A program made the position numbers and the translations under genes. Below the pieces are notes generated by a model. That model saw nothing but the letters and a program-made list of their open reading frames with translations. It was not told where the DNA came from and did not search any database. DNA of 8,482 nt from Clostridia bacterium (GTDB taxonomy: Bacteria; Bacillota; Peptococcia; DRI-13; DTU073): NCBI GenBank assembly GCA_028709105.1, contig JAQVYD010000056.1, positions 1-8,482 of the forward strand, given 5' to 3'. This document shows, piece after piece, positions 1-6,447 of the stretch. Each line of letters opens with the position of its first letter. The stretch's first letter is position 1.

Positions 1-1
1 A

Positions 2-277
2 TGGTTACTTGGGCTGGGAAAAGGGTTAGCTTGGGGTTTAATAGGGGCTGGGGTTAAACACTATTTCTTAAGGCGCGCACTACGGAAAACAAAAGTAGAA
101 ACTCACGAAAAAACTGAAAAAATCATACTCAATTGTTATTATGTCCGTTATGTTGTGAATCTAATTGTTTTAGTAGGTGCCTATTTTCTCTTTGCTGCAG
201 ATACTTTGTCTCTCATTGGGGCAGCACTTGGCTTGACGATACCTAAATATTTCTTAAGCTTCTTGAAACTTGATTAA
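2..277 (+). CDS. atpI: ATP synthase subunit I (AtpI), C-terminal part, 5' truncated by window edge
   Basis: An open frame enters from the left edge (first complete codon at 2) and ends at TAA 275-277, giving 91 visible residues. The visible part has a hydrophobic segment at its start (about residues 1-18), a charged stretch rich in Lys, Arg and Glu (about 24-40), and two closely spaced hydrophobic segments (about 50-66 and 68-85) ending in IPKYFLSFLKLD. That four-helix, small basic membrane protein pattern, with a near-terminal P-K after the last helix, and the position just before atpB fit the ATP synthase I family, which helps assemble the c-ring and is often dispensable. Sequence conservation in this family is weak, so the call rests mainly on position and topology. 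The missing N-terminus is probably some 30-40 residues, including the first membrane helix. The ATG at position 1 is in another frame and hits a stop after 18 codons. Confidence 0.75.
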   Translation, partial: WLLGLGKGLAWGLIGAGVKHYFLRRALRKTKVETHEKTEKIILNCYYVRYVVNLIVLVGAYFLFAADTLSLIGAALGLTIPKYFLSFLKLD

Positions 278-322
278 AGATACTTTGTTTTTCATTATAG
301 CTTAGAAAGGGGGGAAAGGTTA

Positions 323-1036
323 ATGTTTGCTACACCGGTTTATGCGGCGGCTGAAGGTAGTGCAGAACATGGGGGAGCACTTTTTACACTTTTCGGGCTG
401 GAAGTAACCAGTGTGACCACGACGATGTGGGGCTTGATGCTTTTCTTGACGGTGTTCTCTTTTCTGGCTACTAGAAAACTGGGAAAAGTGCCGACGAGAC
501 GTTTACAGATTTTTATGGAAATGGGGTTGGAGCAAATCCTTGGTTTTTTAACCGGTATTATAGGCGACGAAGCCAAAACCAAACGTTATTTCCCGGTATT
601 AGGAAGCTTTTTTATTCTGATTTTGTCTTCTAATTATTCCGGGTTGCTGCCGGGAGCGGGACACATCCCCGGACTACAGGCTCCTACTAGTACTTTGAGT
701 GTCACGGCGGCTTTTGCGATTGTCGTCTTTTTTGCTACCCATTATTATGGGTTTAAGGAAAAAGGGTGGGGTTATTTAAAACATTTTGTGCAACCTATTC
801 CGATTCTGTTACCTTTAAATATTGTGGAAGAGTTTACGAAACCACTTTCGCTCTCTTTGCGTCTTTTCGGCAATATTTACAGCGAAGAAATGGTTATTGT
901 GGGCTTGTTTTCTCTCATGCCGCTCTTCTTGCCTGTGCCGATGCAGTTATTATCATTGCTGTTTGGTTTTATTCAGGCCTTAGTTTTTACCTTATTGGCT
1001 TCAATCTATATTTCTACGGCTACGGCCGGGCATTAA
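323..1036 (+). CDS. atpB: F-type ATP synthase subunit a
   Basis: This is the 237-residue Fo stator subunit that forms the two half-channels carrying ions to and from the c-ring. The hallmark block at residues 165-190 reads LNIVEE, then PLSLSLRLFGN, and contains the essential arginine (R180, equivalent to E. coli aR210). Q218 in the IQALVF segment matches the conserved Gln of the last helix (E. coli aQ252). Hydrophobic segments lie at about 31-50, 91-109, 123-140, 187-204 and 208-232, with a further amphipathic stretch around 155-170. The length is normal for Bacillota. The start at 323 is supported by an AGGGGGG Shine-Dalgarno at 308-314, 8 bases upstream. The gene follows atpI by 45 bases and is separated from atpE by a 125-base AT-rich gap. 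No damage or missing key residue is seen. Confidence 0.97.
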   Translation: MFATPVYAAAEGSAEHGGALFTLFGLEVTSVTTTMWGLMLFLTVFSFLATRKLGKVPTRRLQIFMEMGLEQILGFLTGIIGDEAKTKRYFPVLGSFFILILSSNYSGLLPGAGHIPGLQAPTSTLSVTAAFAIVVFFATHYYGFKEKGWGYLKHFVQPIPILLPLNIVEEFTKPLSLSLRLFGNIYSEEMVIVGLFSLMPLFLPVPMQLLSLLFGFIQALVFTLLASIYISTATAGH

Positions 1037-1082
1037 ATTGACCCGGTAGTGTTTAGCTATGTTTTTATCATATCATTTGGGG

Positions 1083-1115
1083 TTTTCATAATCTTTACTT
1101 ATTTTCATTATCTTT
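1083..1115 (+). repeat. Imperfect direct repeat TTTTCATNATCTTT in the atpB-atpE gap
   Basis: Two copies of a 14-base unit lie at 1083-1096 (TTTTCATAATCTTT) and 1102-1115 (TTTTCATTATCTTT), 19 bases apart start to start and differing at one position. They sit in the 125-base non-coding gap 1037-1161, which otherwise holds no gene and no convincing hairpin. The second copy contains TTTTCATTAT, a 10-mer that recurs in other gaps of this window. Function is unknown. It could be a protein-binding site, an AT-rich translational enhancer ahead of the strongly translated atpE, or a decayed dispersed repeat. Confidence 0.6.
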
Positions 1116-1142
1116 TTGCAGTATTATTAAAGTGTTTTCATG

Positions 1143-1150
1143 AAAGGAGG
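1143..1150 (+). promoter_or_regulatory. Strong Shine-Dalgarno of atpE
   Basis: AAAGGAGG is a near-perfect complement of the 16S 3' end, 11 bases before the atpE ATG at 1162. Subunit c is needed in about ten or more copies per enzyme, so a strong site here fits the stoichiometric need. The preceding AT-rich spacer would keep the site unstructured. Confidence 0.75.
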
Positions 1151-1161
1151 GAAAATTAATC

Positions 1162-1401
1162 ATGGATGCTGCTGGTTTAATTGGGCTTGCGGCTGCTTTA
1201 GCTATAGCTATTTCCACTATCTTTCCTGCGCTATCGCAAGGGAATGCTACAAGTAGGGCGATGGAAGCAATTAGCCGCCAACCGGAAGCTGCCGGCGATA
1301 TCAGAACCACTTTGATTATCGCTTTAGCTTTGATGGAAGCTTTAACAATTTACGGTCTCTTAATTGCTCTTTTACTGTTGGGTAAAATTCCTGCTGTTTG
1401 A
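1162..1401 (+). CDS. atpE: F-type ATP synthase subunit c (atypical helix 1)
   Basis: This 79-residue proteolipid forms the rotating membrane ring. It is a helical hairpin: helix 1 about 3-36, a polar loop with the conserved RQP (39-41), and helix 2 about 47-74. The ion-binding carboxylate is E59 in MEALTIYG. Q26 is present, but the Ser and Thr that follow the Glu in Na+-binding c subunits such as Ilyobacter tartaricus are Ala60 and Leu61 here, which favours H+ use (inference). Helix 2 is ordinary for Bacillota. Helix 1 is not: the family's Gly-x-Gly-x-Gly packing motif is replaced by Ala and Ser (A10, A12, A14, A16, S18), and later conserved glycines are F21, A23 and S25. Only G27 of the series remains. 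No frameshift is needed to read the gene. A strong Shine-Dalgarno precedes it, and a 16-bp hairpin follows the stop codon by 18 bases. Confidence 0.96.
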   Translation: MDAAGLIGLAAALAIAISTIFPALSQGNATSRAMEAISRQPEAAGDIRTTLIIALALMEALTIYGLLIALLLLGKIPAV

Positions 1402-1419
1402 GGAAAGAAGCTGCGGGAG

Positions 1420-1459
1420 TGGAGGAAGAACGGAGGGGCAAAACTTCGTTCTTCCTCTA
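1420..1459 (+). promoter_or_regulatory. RNA hairpin between atpE and atpF (processing or stability element)
   Basis: A 16-bp stem (arms 1420-1435 and 1444-1459, two G-U pairs) encloses an 8-base loop GGGCAAAA. GGGA at 1415-1418 can also pair with TCCC at 1463-1466 across a short internal loop, lengthening the helix. No T-run follows (the next bases are GATTCCCCCGG), so it does not look like a normal intrinsic terminator. It lies in the 100-base gap after atpE, the gene whose product is needed in greatest excess. The likely role is to protect the 3' end of an atpE message or to mark a cleavage or partial stop point. That role is inferred. Confidence 0.65.
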
Positions 1460-1490
1460 GATTCCCCCGGTATGCTTATAGCCTAAAGAG

Positions 1491-1495
1491 AGGTG
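1491..1495 (+). promoter_or_regulatory. Shine-Dalgarno that fixes the atpF start
   Basis: AGGTG (within AGAGAGGTG, 1487-1495) lies 6 bases before ATG 1502. An in-frame GTG at 1493 would give three more residues, but it is itself part of this ribosome-binding site, so 1502 is the better start. Confidence 0.7.
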
Positions 1496-1501
1496 AAAAG
1501 A

Positions 1502-1987
1502 ATGAGTTTTTCTGTTTCAGATATGATTTGGGCTATCATAAATTTTTTAATTTTGGTAGTCATTTTAAATAAATTTTTGTTTAAGCCTTTATTAAAGACA
1601 ATGGATGCACGCAAGGACGAGATTAAACAGGATCTGGATGCGGCGGCACAAGCTAATGCCGAAGCTCAAAAAACAAAAGAAGAGTATCTTAAGCAGATGG
1701 AAGAAGCCAAAGCGGATGCGCAGCAAATTATTGTCCAAGCCACGAAAATTGGTGAAGAAACCAGAGAAAAGCTTGTTAATCAGGCGCAAGAAGAAGCATC
1801 CAGAATGGCTGAAAAAGCTCGTGAAATGATTCGCTTGGAAAAAGATGAGGCTCTCCGTCAGCTTAGAGATGAAGTGGCATCTTTAGTGGTCATGGCTGCC
1901 GGCAAAGTTATTGAGCAAACGATTGATCTGGAAGCACATGAACAATTGATCCGCGAATTTATTGCAGAGGCAGGGGATGCTTCTTGA
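1502..1987 (+). CDS. atpF: F-type ATP synthase subunit b
   Basis: This is the 161-residue peripheral stalk subunit, present as a dimer that links subunit a to delta and alpha-beta. One N-terminal membrane helix (about residues 8-27) runs into the family motif NKFLFKPL (23-30) and a positively charged stretch around R37. A long Ala, Glu and Lys-rich helix follows (about 36-125) that should form the right-handed b2 coiled coil. The C-terminal AAGKVIEQTID (132-142) is the usual segment that meets the delta subunit. Length and domain order are normal. The stop codon TGA (1985-1987) overlaps the atpH ATG by one base, so translation of the two stalk proteins is probably coupled. The gene stands 100 bases after atpE, with a large hairpin in the gap. 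Confidence 0.95.
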   Translation: MSFSVSDMIWAIINFLILVVILNKFLFKPLLKTMDARKDEIKQDLDAAAQANAEAQKTKEEYLKQMEEAKADAQQIIVQATKIGEETREKLVNQAQEEASRMAEKAREMIRLEKDEALRQLRDEVASLVVMAAGKVIEQTIDLEAHEQLIREFIAEAGDAS

Positions 1988-2550
1988 TGATTTCCGTGAT
2001 TCCCCGCCGTTATGCCCAGGCCCTTTTGATGATTGCCACAGAAAGACAGACCATGGAGCAGTATGAACAAGAACTGGCACGATTTCGTCAAGTTCTTTTA
2101 GAAAATCCTCAAGTAAAAGAACTATTAGACAATCCCCGTGTTTTACCACAGGAAAAAAAGAAGGCCTTGGACCTTTTGATTAAAGATTTTGCCAGTCCCA
2201 TTGTGTATAATTTTTTACATTTAATTTTAGATAAAAGACGAGAAGCCTTTTTTCTTGAAGTGATTAAGGCGTACAACAAATATGCTGATGAGGCGCGTAA
2301 TATAGTTAATGCTGAAGTCTGGTCAGTTGTAGAATTGACCTCTAAGGATTATCGAGATTTAGAGCAAAAGCTTGCTCGGATTACGGGAAAGAGTGTGCGG
2401 CTGCAAAATATTATCGATACGTCCTTGCTGGGTGGTATTAAGGTAAAAATTGGTGATATGGTCATTGATGGGAGTGTCACCAAAAAGCTGTCCTTATTGA
2501 AAAACCAGCTCCAGCGCACACAGTTAACAGAGATTGGGGTGAAAAAGTAA
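1987..2550 (+). CDS. atpH: F-type ATP synthase subunit delta
   Basis: This 187-residue peripheral-stalk cap protein (OSCP equivalent) joins the b dimer to the top of the alpha-beta hexamer. The N-terminal IPRRYAQAL (residues 5-13) and the C-terminal SLLGGIKVKIGDMVIDGSV (146-164) are the two conserved family blocks. A six-helix N-terminal domain and a smaller C-terminal domain are implied. ATG 1987 overlaps the atpF stop codon (TGATG, 1985-1989). A TTG at 1984, one codon earlier, is an alternative, and the AGGGG at 1972-1976 is 7 bases from the TTG and 10 from the ATG. I prefer the ATG because of the stop-start overlap. The stop codon touches the atpA start directly (2550/2551). Confidence 0.94.
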   Translation: MISVIPRRYAQALLMIATERQTMEQYEQELARFRQVLLENPQVKELLDNPRVLPQEKKKALDLLIKDFASPIVYNFLHLILDKRREAFFLEVIKAYNKYADEARNIVNAEVWSVVELTSKDYRDLEQKLARITGKSVRLQNIIDTSLLGGIKVKIGDMVIDGSVTKKLSLLKNQLQRTQLTEIGVKK

Positions 2551-4062
2551 ATGGGTATCCGACCGGAGGAAATTAGCAGTATCTTAAAACAGCAAATCGA
2601 AAATTACGATACGGAGGTCGAAGTAGCTAAAATTGGCACCGTCATTCAAGTTGCCGATGGGGTAGCTCGTGTTCATGGACTGAATGAGGCGATGTCCGGA
2701 GAAATGCTAGAGTTTCCCGGGGGCATTTATGGGATGGCTTTAAACCTTGAAGAAAATAACATCGGTTGTGTTATTTTAGGACCCTTTACTCAGATTAAAG
2801 AAGGTGACGAAGTCAGGTGCACAGGAAGAATTGTGCAGGTCCCTGCGGGAGAAGCTTTAATTGGGCGCGTGGTTAATGTTTTAGGTGAGCCGCTTGATGG
2901 CAAAGGTCCAATCGTGACAGACAAATTTAGACCTATTGAGAGTCCGGCTCCCGGCGTGGTTTATCGTAAGTCTGTCCATCAGCCGTTACAAACAGGATTA
3001 AAATCTATTGACTCCTTAGTACCGATTGGGCGAGGGCAGCGTGAATTAATTATCGGGGATCGCCAGACAGGTAAAACTGCTTTGGCTATAGACACTATTA
3101 TCAATCAAAAAGGTCACGATGTTATTTGTATTTATGTCGCCATTGGGCAGAAAGCATCTACCGTAGCAGGTGTTGTGCGTAAATTGGAGCAAACAGGGGC
3201 GCTGGATTATACGATTATTGTTGCTGCTACGGCGAGCGAGCCCGCGCCGATGTTGTATATTGCTCCTTATGCCGGTTGTGCGATGGGCGAAGAGTTTATG
3301 TATAATGGGAAAGACGTTTTGATTATCTATGATGACCTTTCCAAACAAGCGGTAGCTTATCGTGAGCTTTCTTTGCTTTTACGCCGTCCCCCGGGACGCG
3401 AAGCTTATCCCGGTGATGTTTTTTACTTACATTCGCGGCTGCTGGAACGTTCGGCCAAGCTGAGTGAGGAAATGGGCGGTGGTTCTATGACCGCTTTGCC
3501 GATTATCGAAACTCAAGCCGGAGACGTTTCCGCGTATATCCCGACTAATGTTATTTCGATTACGGATGGTCAGATTTTCCTGGAATCAGACCTCTTCTAC
3601 TCAGGTTTCAGACCGGCTATTAACGTCGGTATCTCTGTATCTAGGGTGGGGGGTTCTGCCCAGATTAAGGCGATGAAACAAGTCGCCGGAAGCTTGCGCT
3701 TAGATTTAGCGCAGTACAGAGAACTAGCTGCTTTTGCGCAGTTCGGTTCAGACTTAGATAAAGCGACGCAAGCCCGTTTGAACAGAGGTAAAAAAACAAT
3801 GGAAGTCCTCAAACAGGGACAATATGAACCGATGCCTGTAGAAGAACAGGTTGTCGTGATTTATTGTGCTGTGCATGGCTATTTAGATGATGTCGAGATC
3901 GAGAAACTGAAAGACTTTGAAGAAGGTTTCCTCAAATTCATGCACAATGGCGAAAAACAAGCGATCCTTAGCGGGATTAAAGACCAAAAAATACTTACGC
4001 CGGAATTGGAAGAACAACTCAAAGCAGCGATTAAAGAATACAAAGATTCGTTCAAGCTTTAA
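2551..4062 (+). CDS. atpA: F-type ATP synthase subunit alpha
   Basis: This is the 503-residue non-catalytic nucleotide-binding F1 subunit. The order is an N-terminal beta-barrel (about 24-92), a RecA-like nucleotide domain (about 95-375), and a C-terminal helical bundle (about 380-495). The Walker A is GDRQTGKT (169-176), the Walker B region is VLIIYDD (256-262), and the signature PAINVGISVSRVGG spans 355-368. R365 is the arginine finger that reaches into the neighbouring beta active site. Length matches the family, and no key residue is missing. It begins immediately after the atpH stop, with a GGGGTG Shine-Dalgarno inside the end of atpH (about 2535-2540), so expression is probably coupled. 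A 38-base gap to atpG follows. Confidence 0.98.
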   Translation: MGIRPEEISSILKQQIENYDTEVEVAKIGTVIQVADGVARVHGLNEAMSGEMLEFPGGIYGMALNLEENNIGCVILGPFTQIKEGDEVRCTGRIVQVPAGEALIGRVVNVLGEPLDGKGPIVTDKFRPIESPAPGVVYRKSVHQPLQTGLKSIDSLVPIGRGQRELIIGDRQTGKTALAIDTIINQKGHDVICIYVAIGQKASTVAGVVRKLEQTGALDYTIIVAATASEPAPMLYIAPYAGCAMGEEFMYNGKDVLIIYDDLSKQAVAYRELSLLLRRPPGREAYPGDVFYLHSRLLERSAKLSEEMGGGSMTALPIIETQAGDVSAYIPTNVISITDGQIFLESDLFYSGFRPAINVGISVSRVGGSAQIKAMKQVAGSLRLDLAQYRELAAFAQFGSDLDKATQARLNRGKKTMEVLKQGQYEPMPVEEQVVVIYCAVHGYLDDVEIEKLKDFEEGFLKFMHNGEKQAILSGIKDQKILTPELEEQLKAAIKEYKDSFKL

Positions 4063-4100
4063 GCAGGGGAGACTAAACCTGTAAAAAAGGTGGTGAAAGA

Positions 4101-4958
4101 ATGCCCAGTGTACGGGATATTAAGCGTCGGATTAAGAGTGTGCAGAGTACTCAGCAAATCACCAAGGCGATGAAAATGGTTGCGGCCTCTAAGCTGAGAA
4201 GAACACAGACAGCAGCAATAAGCGCTCGCCCTTATATGAATAAGTTGGAGGAAATTTTGGGAAGAATTGTGGCTTCGGCAGGAGAGATAGCGCACCCCTT
4301 GTTAGTAGAAAGGCCTGTGCAAAATGCGGCTATAATCCTCATTACGGCAGATAAGGGGTTAGCCGGCGGCTATAATGCCAATGTGCAGAAATTAGCTTTA
4401 CAGGAAGCCTCCCAACTTAGTGAACAGGGAATCAACGTCGAGTTTATTCCCGTCGGGAATAAAGGACGGGACTTTTTGCGTCATCGTCAGCAAAAGATTA
4501 AAACTGCTCTTGCCGGGATCAATGATGTGCCCACCTTTAGTGAGGCGCAGCAGCTGGCCAAGCTAGTTGTCGACAGCTATTTGGCAGGTCAGTATGACCA
4601 GGTTTATTTAGTTTACCAAGAGTTTGTGACTACGGTGCAGCAGCATCCGGTAAGCAAACAGCTTTTACCGCTTCCTTATGAAAAGGGGGAGGACGAAGTA
4701 GAATATCTTTATGAGCCTGCTCCGCAGGAAGTATTAACAATCCTTCTGCCTCAATATATCAATAACACAATCTTGCATTTTCTCACAGAGGCTAAAGCTA
4801 GTGAGCATGGAGCCAGAATGGCAGCGATGACTTCAGCTACCGATAATGCCGAGGAAATGCTGGATAAGCTGAATCTTTCCTACAACCGTTCACGTCAGGC
4901 GGCAATTACTCGCGAAATCTCAGAAATTGTAGGCGGGGCTAATGCTTTAGCCCAATAA
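4101..4958 (+). CDS. atpG: F-type ATP synthase subunit gamma
   Basis: This is the 285-residue central rotor shaft that turns inside the alpha-beta hexamer and rests on the c-ring. The N-terminal helix carries the family pattern DIKRRIKSVQSTQQITKAM (residues 6-24). The middle domain has ITADKGLAGGYN (81-92). The C-terminal helix (about 238-280) has the conserved MTSATDNAEEM and NRSRQAAITREI blocks that form the coiled coil with the first helix. No extra insertion of the chloroplast redox type is present. The start is set by AAGGTGG (about 4087-4093), 7 bases before ATG 4101. The gap after the gene holds AT-rich CATTATGAATT repeats before atpD. Confidence 0.97.
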   Translation: MPSVRDIKRRIKSVQSTQQITKAMKMVAASKLRRTQTAAISARPYMNKLEEILGRIVASAGEIAHPLLVERPVQNAAIILITADKGLAGGYNANVQKLALQEASQLSEQGINVEFIPVGNKGRDFLRHRQQKIKTALAGINDVPTFSEAQQLAKLVVDSYLAGQYDQVYLVYQEFVTTVQQHPVSKQLLPLPYEKGEDEVEYLYEPAPQEVLTILLPQYINNTILHFLTEAKASEHGARMAAMTSATDNAEEMLDKLNLSYNRSRQAAITREISEIVGGANALAQ

Positions 4959-4959
4959 T

Positions 4960-5025
4960 TTCATTATGAATTTGTTTTAGGTTTTATGTTTTTGTCTTTT
5001 CATTATGAATTATGCATTATGAATT
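4960..5025 (+). repeat. Three copies of CATTATGAATT in the atpG-atpD gap
   Basis: The 11-mer CATTATGAATT occurs exactly three times in 64 bases, at 4962-4972, 5001-5011 and 5015-5025. Two copies are extended to TTCATTATGAA (4960-4970, 4999-5009), a near-palindrome with arms TTCAT and ATGAA around a single T. The second copy carries TCTTTTCATTATG (4995-5007), a 13-mer found again at 7028-7040 after the operon terminator. The array fills the 87-base atpG-atpD gap just before the atpD Shine-Dalgarno. Unit spacing is irregular, and I see no transposase or flanking target duplication. It is probably a member of a dispersed AT-rich intergenic repeat family. Confidence 0.7.
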
Positions 5026-5032
5026 GTTATCT

Positions 5033-5040
5033 AGGGGGTG
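5033..5040 (+). promoter_or_regulatory. Shine-Dalgarno that fixes the atpD start
   Basis: AGGGGGTG lies 5 bases before ATG 5046. The frame stays open back to an ATG at 4986, but the 20 extra residues would be encoded by the repeat region and lack a Shine-Dalgarno, so 5046 is taken as the start. Confidence 0.85.
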
Positions 5041-5045
5041 TAAAA

Positions 5046-6446
5046 ATGGTTTCCACAGGAAAAATTGTGCAGGTAATCGGTCCTGTTGTAGACATTGAGT
5101 TCCCTATTGGACAGTTGCCTGATATTTACCACGCCATTATAGTTAAGGAAGACGAAAGAAAGATCAATTTAACCTTGGAAGCGGCGCAGCATCTGGGAAA
5201 CAACCTGGTGCGCTGTGTGGCGATGTCTTCTACGGATGGTTTACAGCGGGGGATGGCTGCCGAGAATACGGGACAACCGATTGCTGTTCCTGTTGGTAAG
5301 GATACTTTGGGACGGATGTTTAATGTGATCGGCAAGGTTATTGATGAACAGGGAGCTGTGCAGATTGAAGAAAAATGGCCGATTCATCGACCTGCTCCCG
5401 CTCTTAAAGACCAAGAACCGGCCACAGAAATTCTGGAAACAGGGATTAAGGTAATCGACCTCTTGGCTCCTTATGCCAAAGGTGGGAAGGTCGGTCTTTT
5501 TGGTGGTGCCGGTGTGGGAAAAACAGTTTTAATTATGGAGCTTATTCGTAATATTGCTTATGAACACGGTGGTTTTTCTGTTTTTGCCGGTGTGGGCGAA
5601 CGGACGCGTGAAGGGAATGACCTTTGGAATGAAATGAAGGAATCAGGCGTTATTGACAAAACTACCTTGGTTTTCGGTCAGATGAATGAACCGCCGGGAG
5701 CGCGGATGAGAGTGGGGCTGGCAGGACTAACGATGGCCGAATATTTCCGTGATGTAGAAGGTCAAGACGTCTTGCTCTTTATTGATAATATCTTCCGCTT
5801 TACTCAAGCAGGTTCCGAGGTTTCGGCCTTATTGGGCAGGATGCCTTCCGCTGTTGGTTATCAGCCTACTTTAGCTACAGAAATGGGGAATTTGCAGGAG
5901 CGGATTACTTCTACGAAGAATGGTTCGATCACTTCAGTGCAGGCGATTTATGTGCCGGCTGATGACTTGACCGACCCTGCTCCGGCGACAACCTTCGCGC
6001 ATTTAGATGCGACCACGGTTCTTTCCCGTCAGATTGTGGAATTAGGAATTTATCCGGCTGTAGATCCGCTTGATTCTACTTCGCGGATTTTGGATCCGGT
6101 AACTTTAGGAAAAGAGCATTATGAAGTAGCGCGTGGTGTCCAGAAAATCTTACAACGTTATAAGGAACTGCAAGATATTATTGCTATTTTAGGGATGGAT
6201 GAACTATCGGAAGATGACCGGCTTACTGTGGATCGGGCACGTAAAATCCAGAGATTTTTGTCACAGCCTTTCTTTGTGGCAGAACAGTTTACCGGGACAG
6301 CAGGAAAATATGTACCGCTGAAAGAAACAATCAATGGTTTTAAAGAGGTTTTAGAGGGGAAGCATGACGATTTACCTGAACAAGCTTTCTATATGGTGGG
6401 AAATATTGATGAAGTTATAGCCAAAGCCCGGGAACTGGAGGGATAA
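5046..6446 (+). CDS. atpD: F-type ATP synthase subunit beta (catalytic)
   Basis: This is the 466-residue catalytic F1 subunit. The product starts MVSTGKIVQVIGPVVD, as the family normally does. The Walker A is GGAGVGKT (153-160). The catalytic glutamate is E185 in GERTREGND. The Walker B is VLLFIDN (242-248, D247). The family signature PAVDPLDSTS is at 337-346. The lever that touches gamma is DELSEDD (385-391), a conservative Glu-to-Asp variant of the classical DELSEED. The C-terminal helical domain ends normally. The gene is 87 bases from atpG and one base short of touching atpC. No sign of disruption is seen, and it is expected to be one of the most conserved genes of the window. Confidence 0.98.
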   Translation: MVSTGKIVQVIGPVVDIEFPIGQLPDIYHAIIVKEDERKINLTLEAAQHLGNNLVRCVAMSSTDGLQRGMAAENTGQPIAVPVGKDTLGRMFNVIGKVIDEQGAVQIEEKWPIHRPAPALKDQEPATEILETGIKVIDLLAPYAKGGKVGLFGGAGVGKTVLIMELIRNIAYEHGGFSVFAGVGERTREGNDLWNEMKESGVIDKTTLVFGQMNEPPGARMRVGLAGLTMAEYFRDVEGQDVLLFIDNIFRFTQAGSEVSALLGRMPSAVGYQPTLATEMGNLQERITSTKNGSITSVQAIYVPADDLTDPAPATTFAHLDATTVLSRQIVELGIYPAVDPLDSTSRILDPVTLGKEHYEVARGVQKILQRYKELQDIIAILGMDELSEDDRLTVDRARKIQRFLSQPFFVAEQFTGTAGKYVPLKETINGFKEVLEGKHDDLPEQAFYMVGNIDEVIAKARELEG

Positions 6447-6447
6447 T

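Noticed and set aside
1..57. ATG at position 1 as a gene start
   Set aside because: This frame stops at 55-57, while frame 2 continues as the AtpI C-terminus to 277.
766..1041. 91-codon + strand open frame overlapping the end of atpB
   Set aside because: It is out of frame with atpB over its conserved R180 and Q218 helices, its product resembles nothing I recognise, and no ribosome-binding site precedes it.
1038..1076. Possible SigA promoter (TTGACC at 1038-1043) for atpE
   Set aside because: The nearest -10-like hexamers are at 14-base (TATGTT) or 22-base (TATCAT) spacing, so no acceptable pair can be formed.
1493..1501. GTG start for atpF adding three residues
   Set aside because: The GTG is part of the AGGTG ribosome-binding site of the ATG at 1502.
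3046..3348. 100-codon antisense open frame within atpA
   Set aside because: It lies wholly opposite a highly conserved gene, has no Shine-Dalgarno or family resemblance, and reflects the codon pattern of the sense strand. The same applies to shorter antisense frames opposite atpB, atpE, atpF, atpG, atpD and murA.
4960..5025. CRISPR-like array
   Set aside because: The units are only 11 bases, the spacers are irregular (28 and 3 bases), and no cas gene is present.
4986..5045. In-frame upstream ATG that would lengthen atpD by 20 residues
   Set aside because: It lies in the CATTATGAATT repeat, has no Shine-Dalgarno, and the extra residues do not resemble any beta N-terminus. ATG 5046 has AGGGGGTG 5 bases upstream and gives the usual MVSTGKIVQVIGPVVD start.
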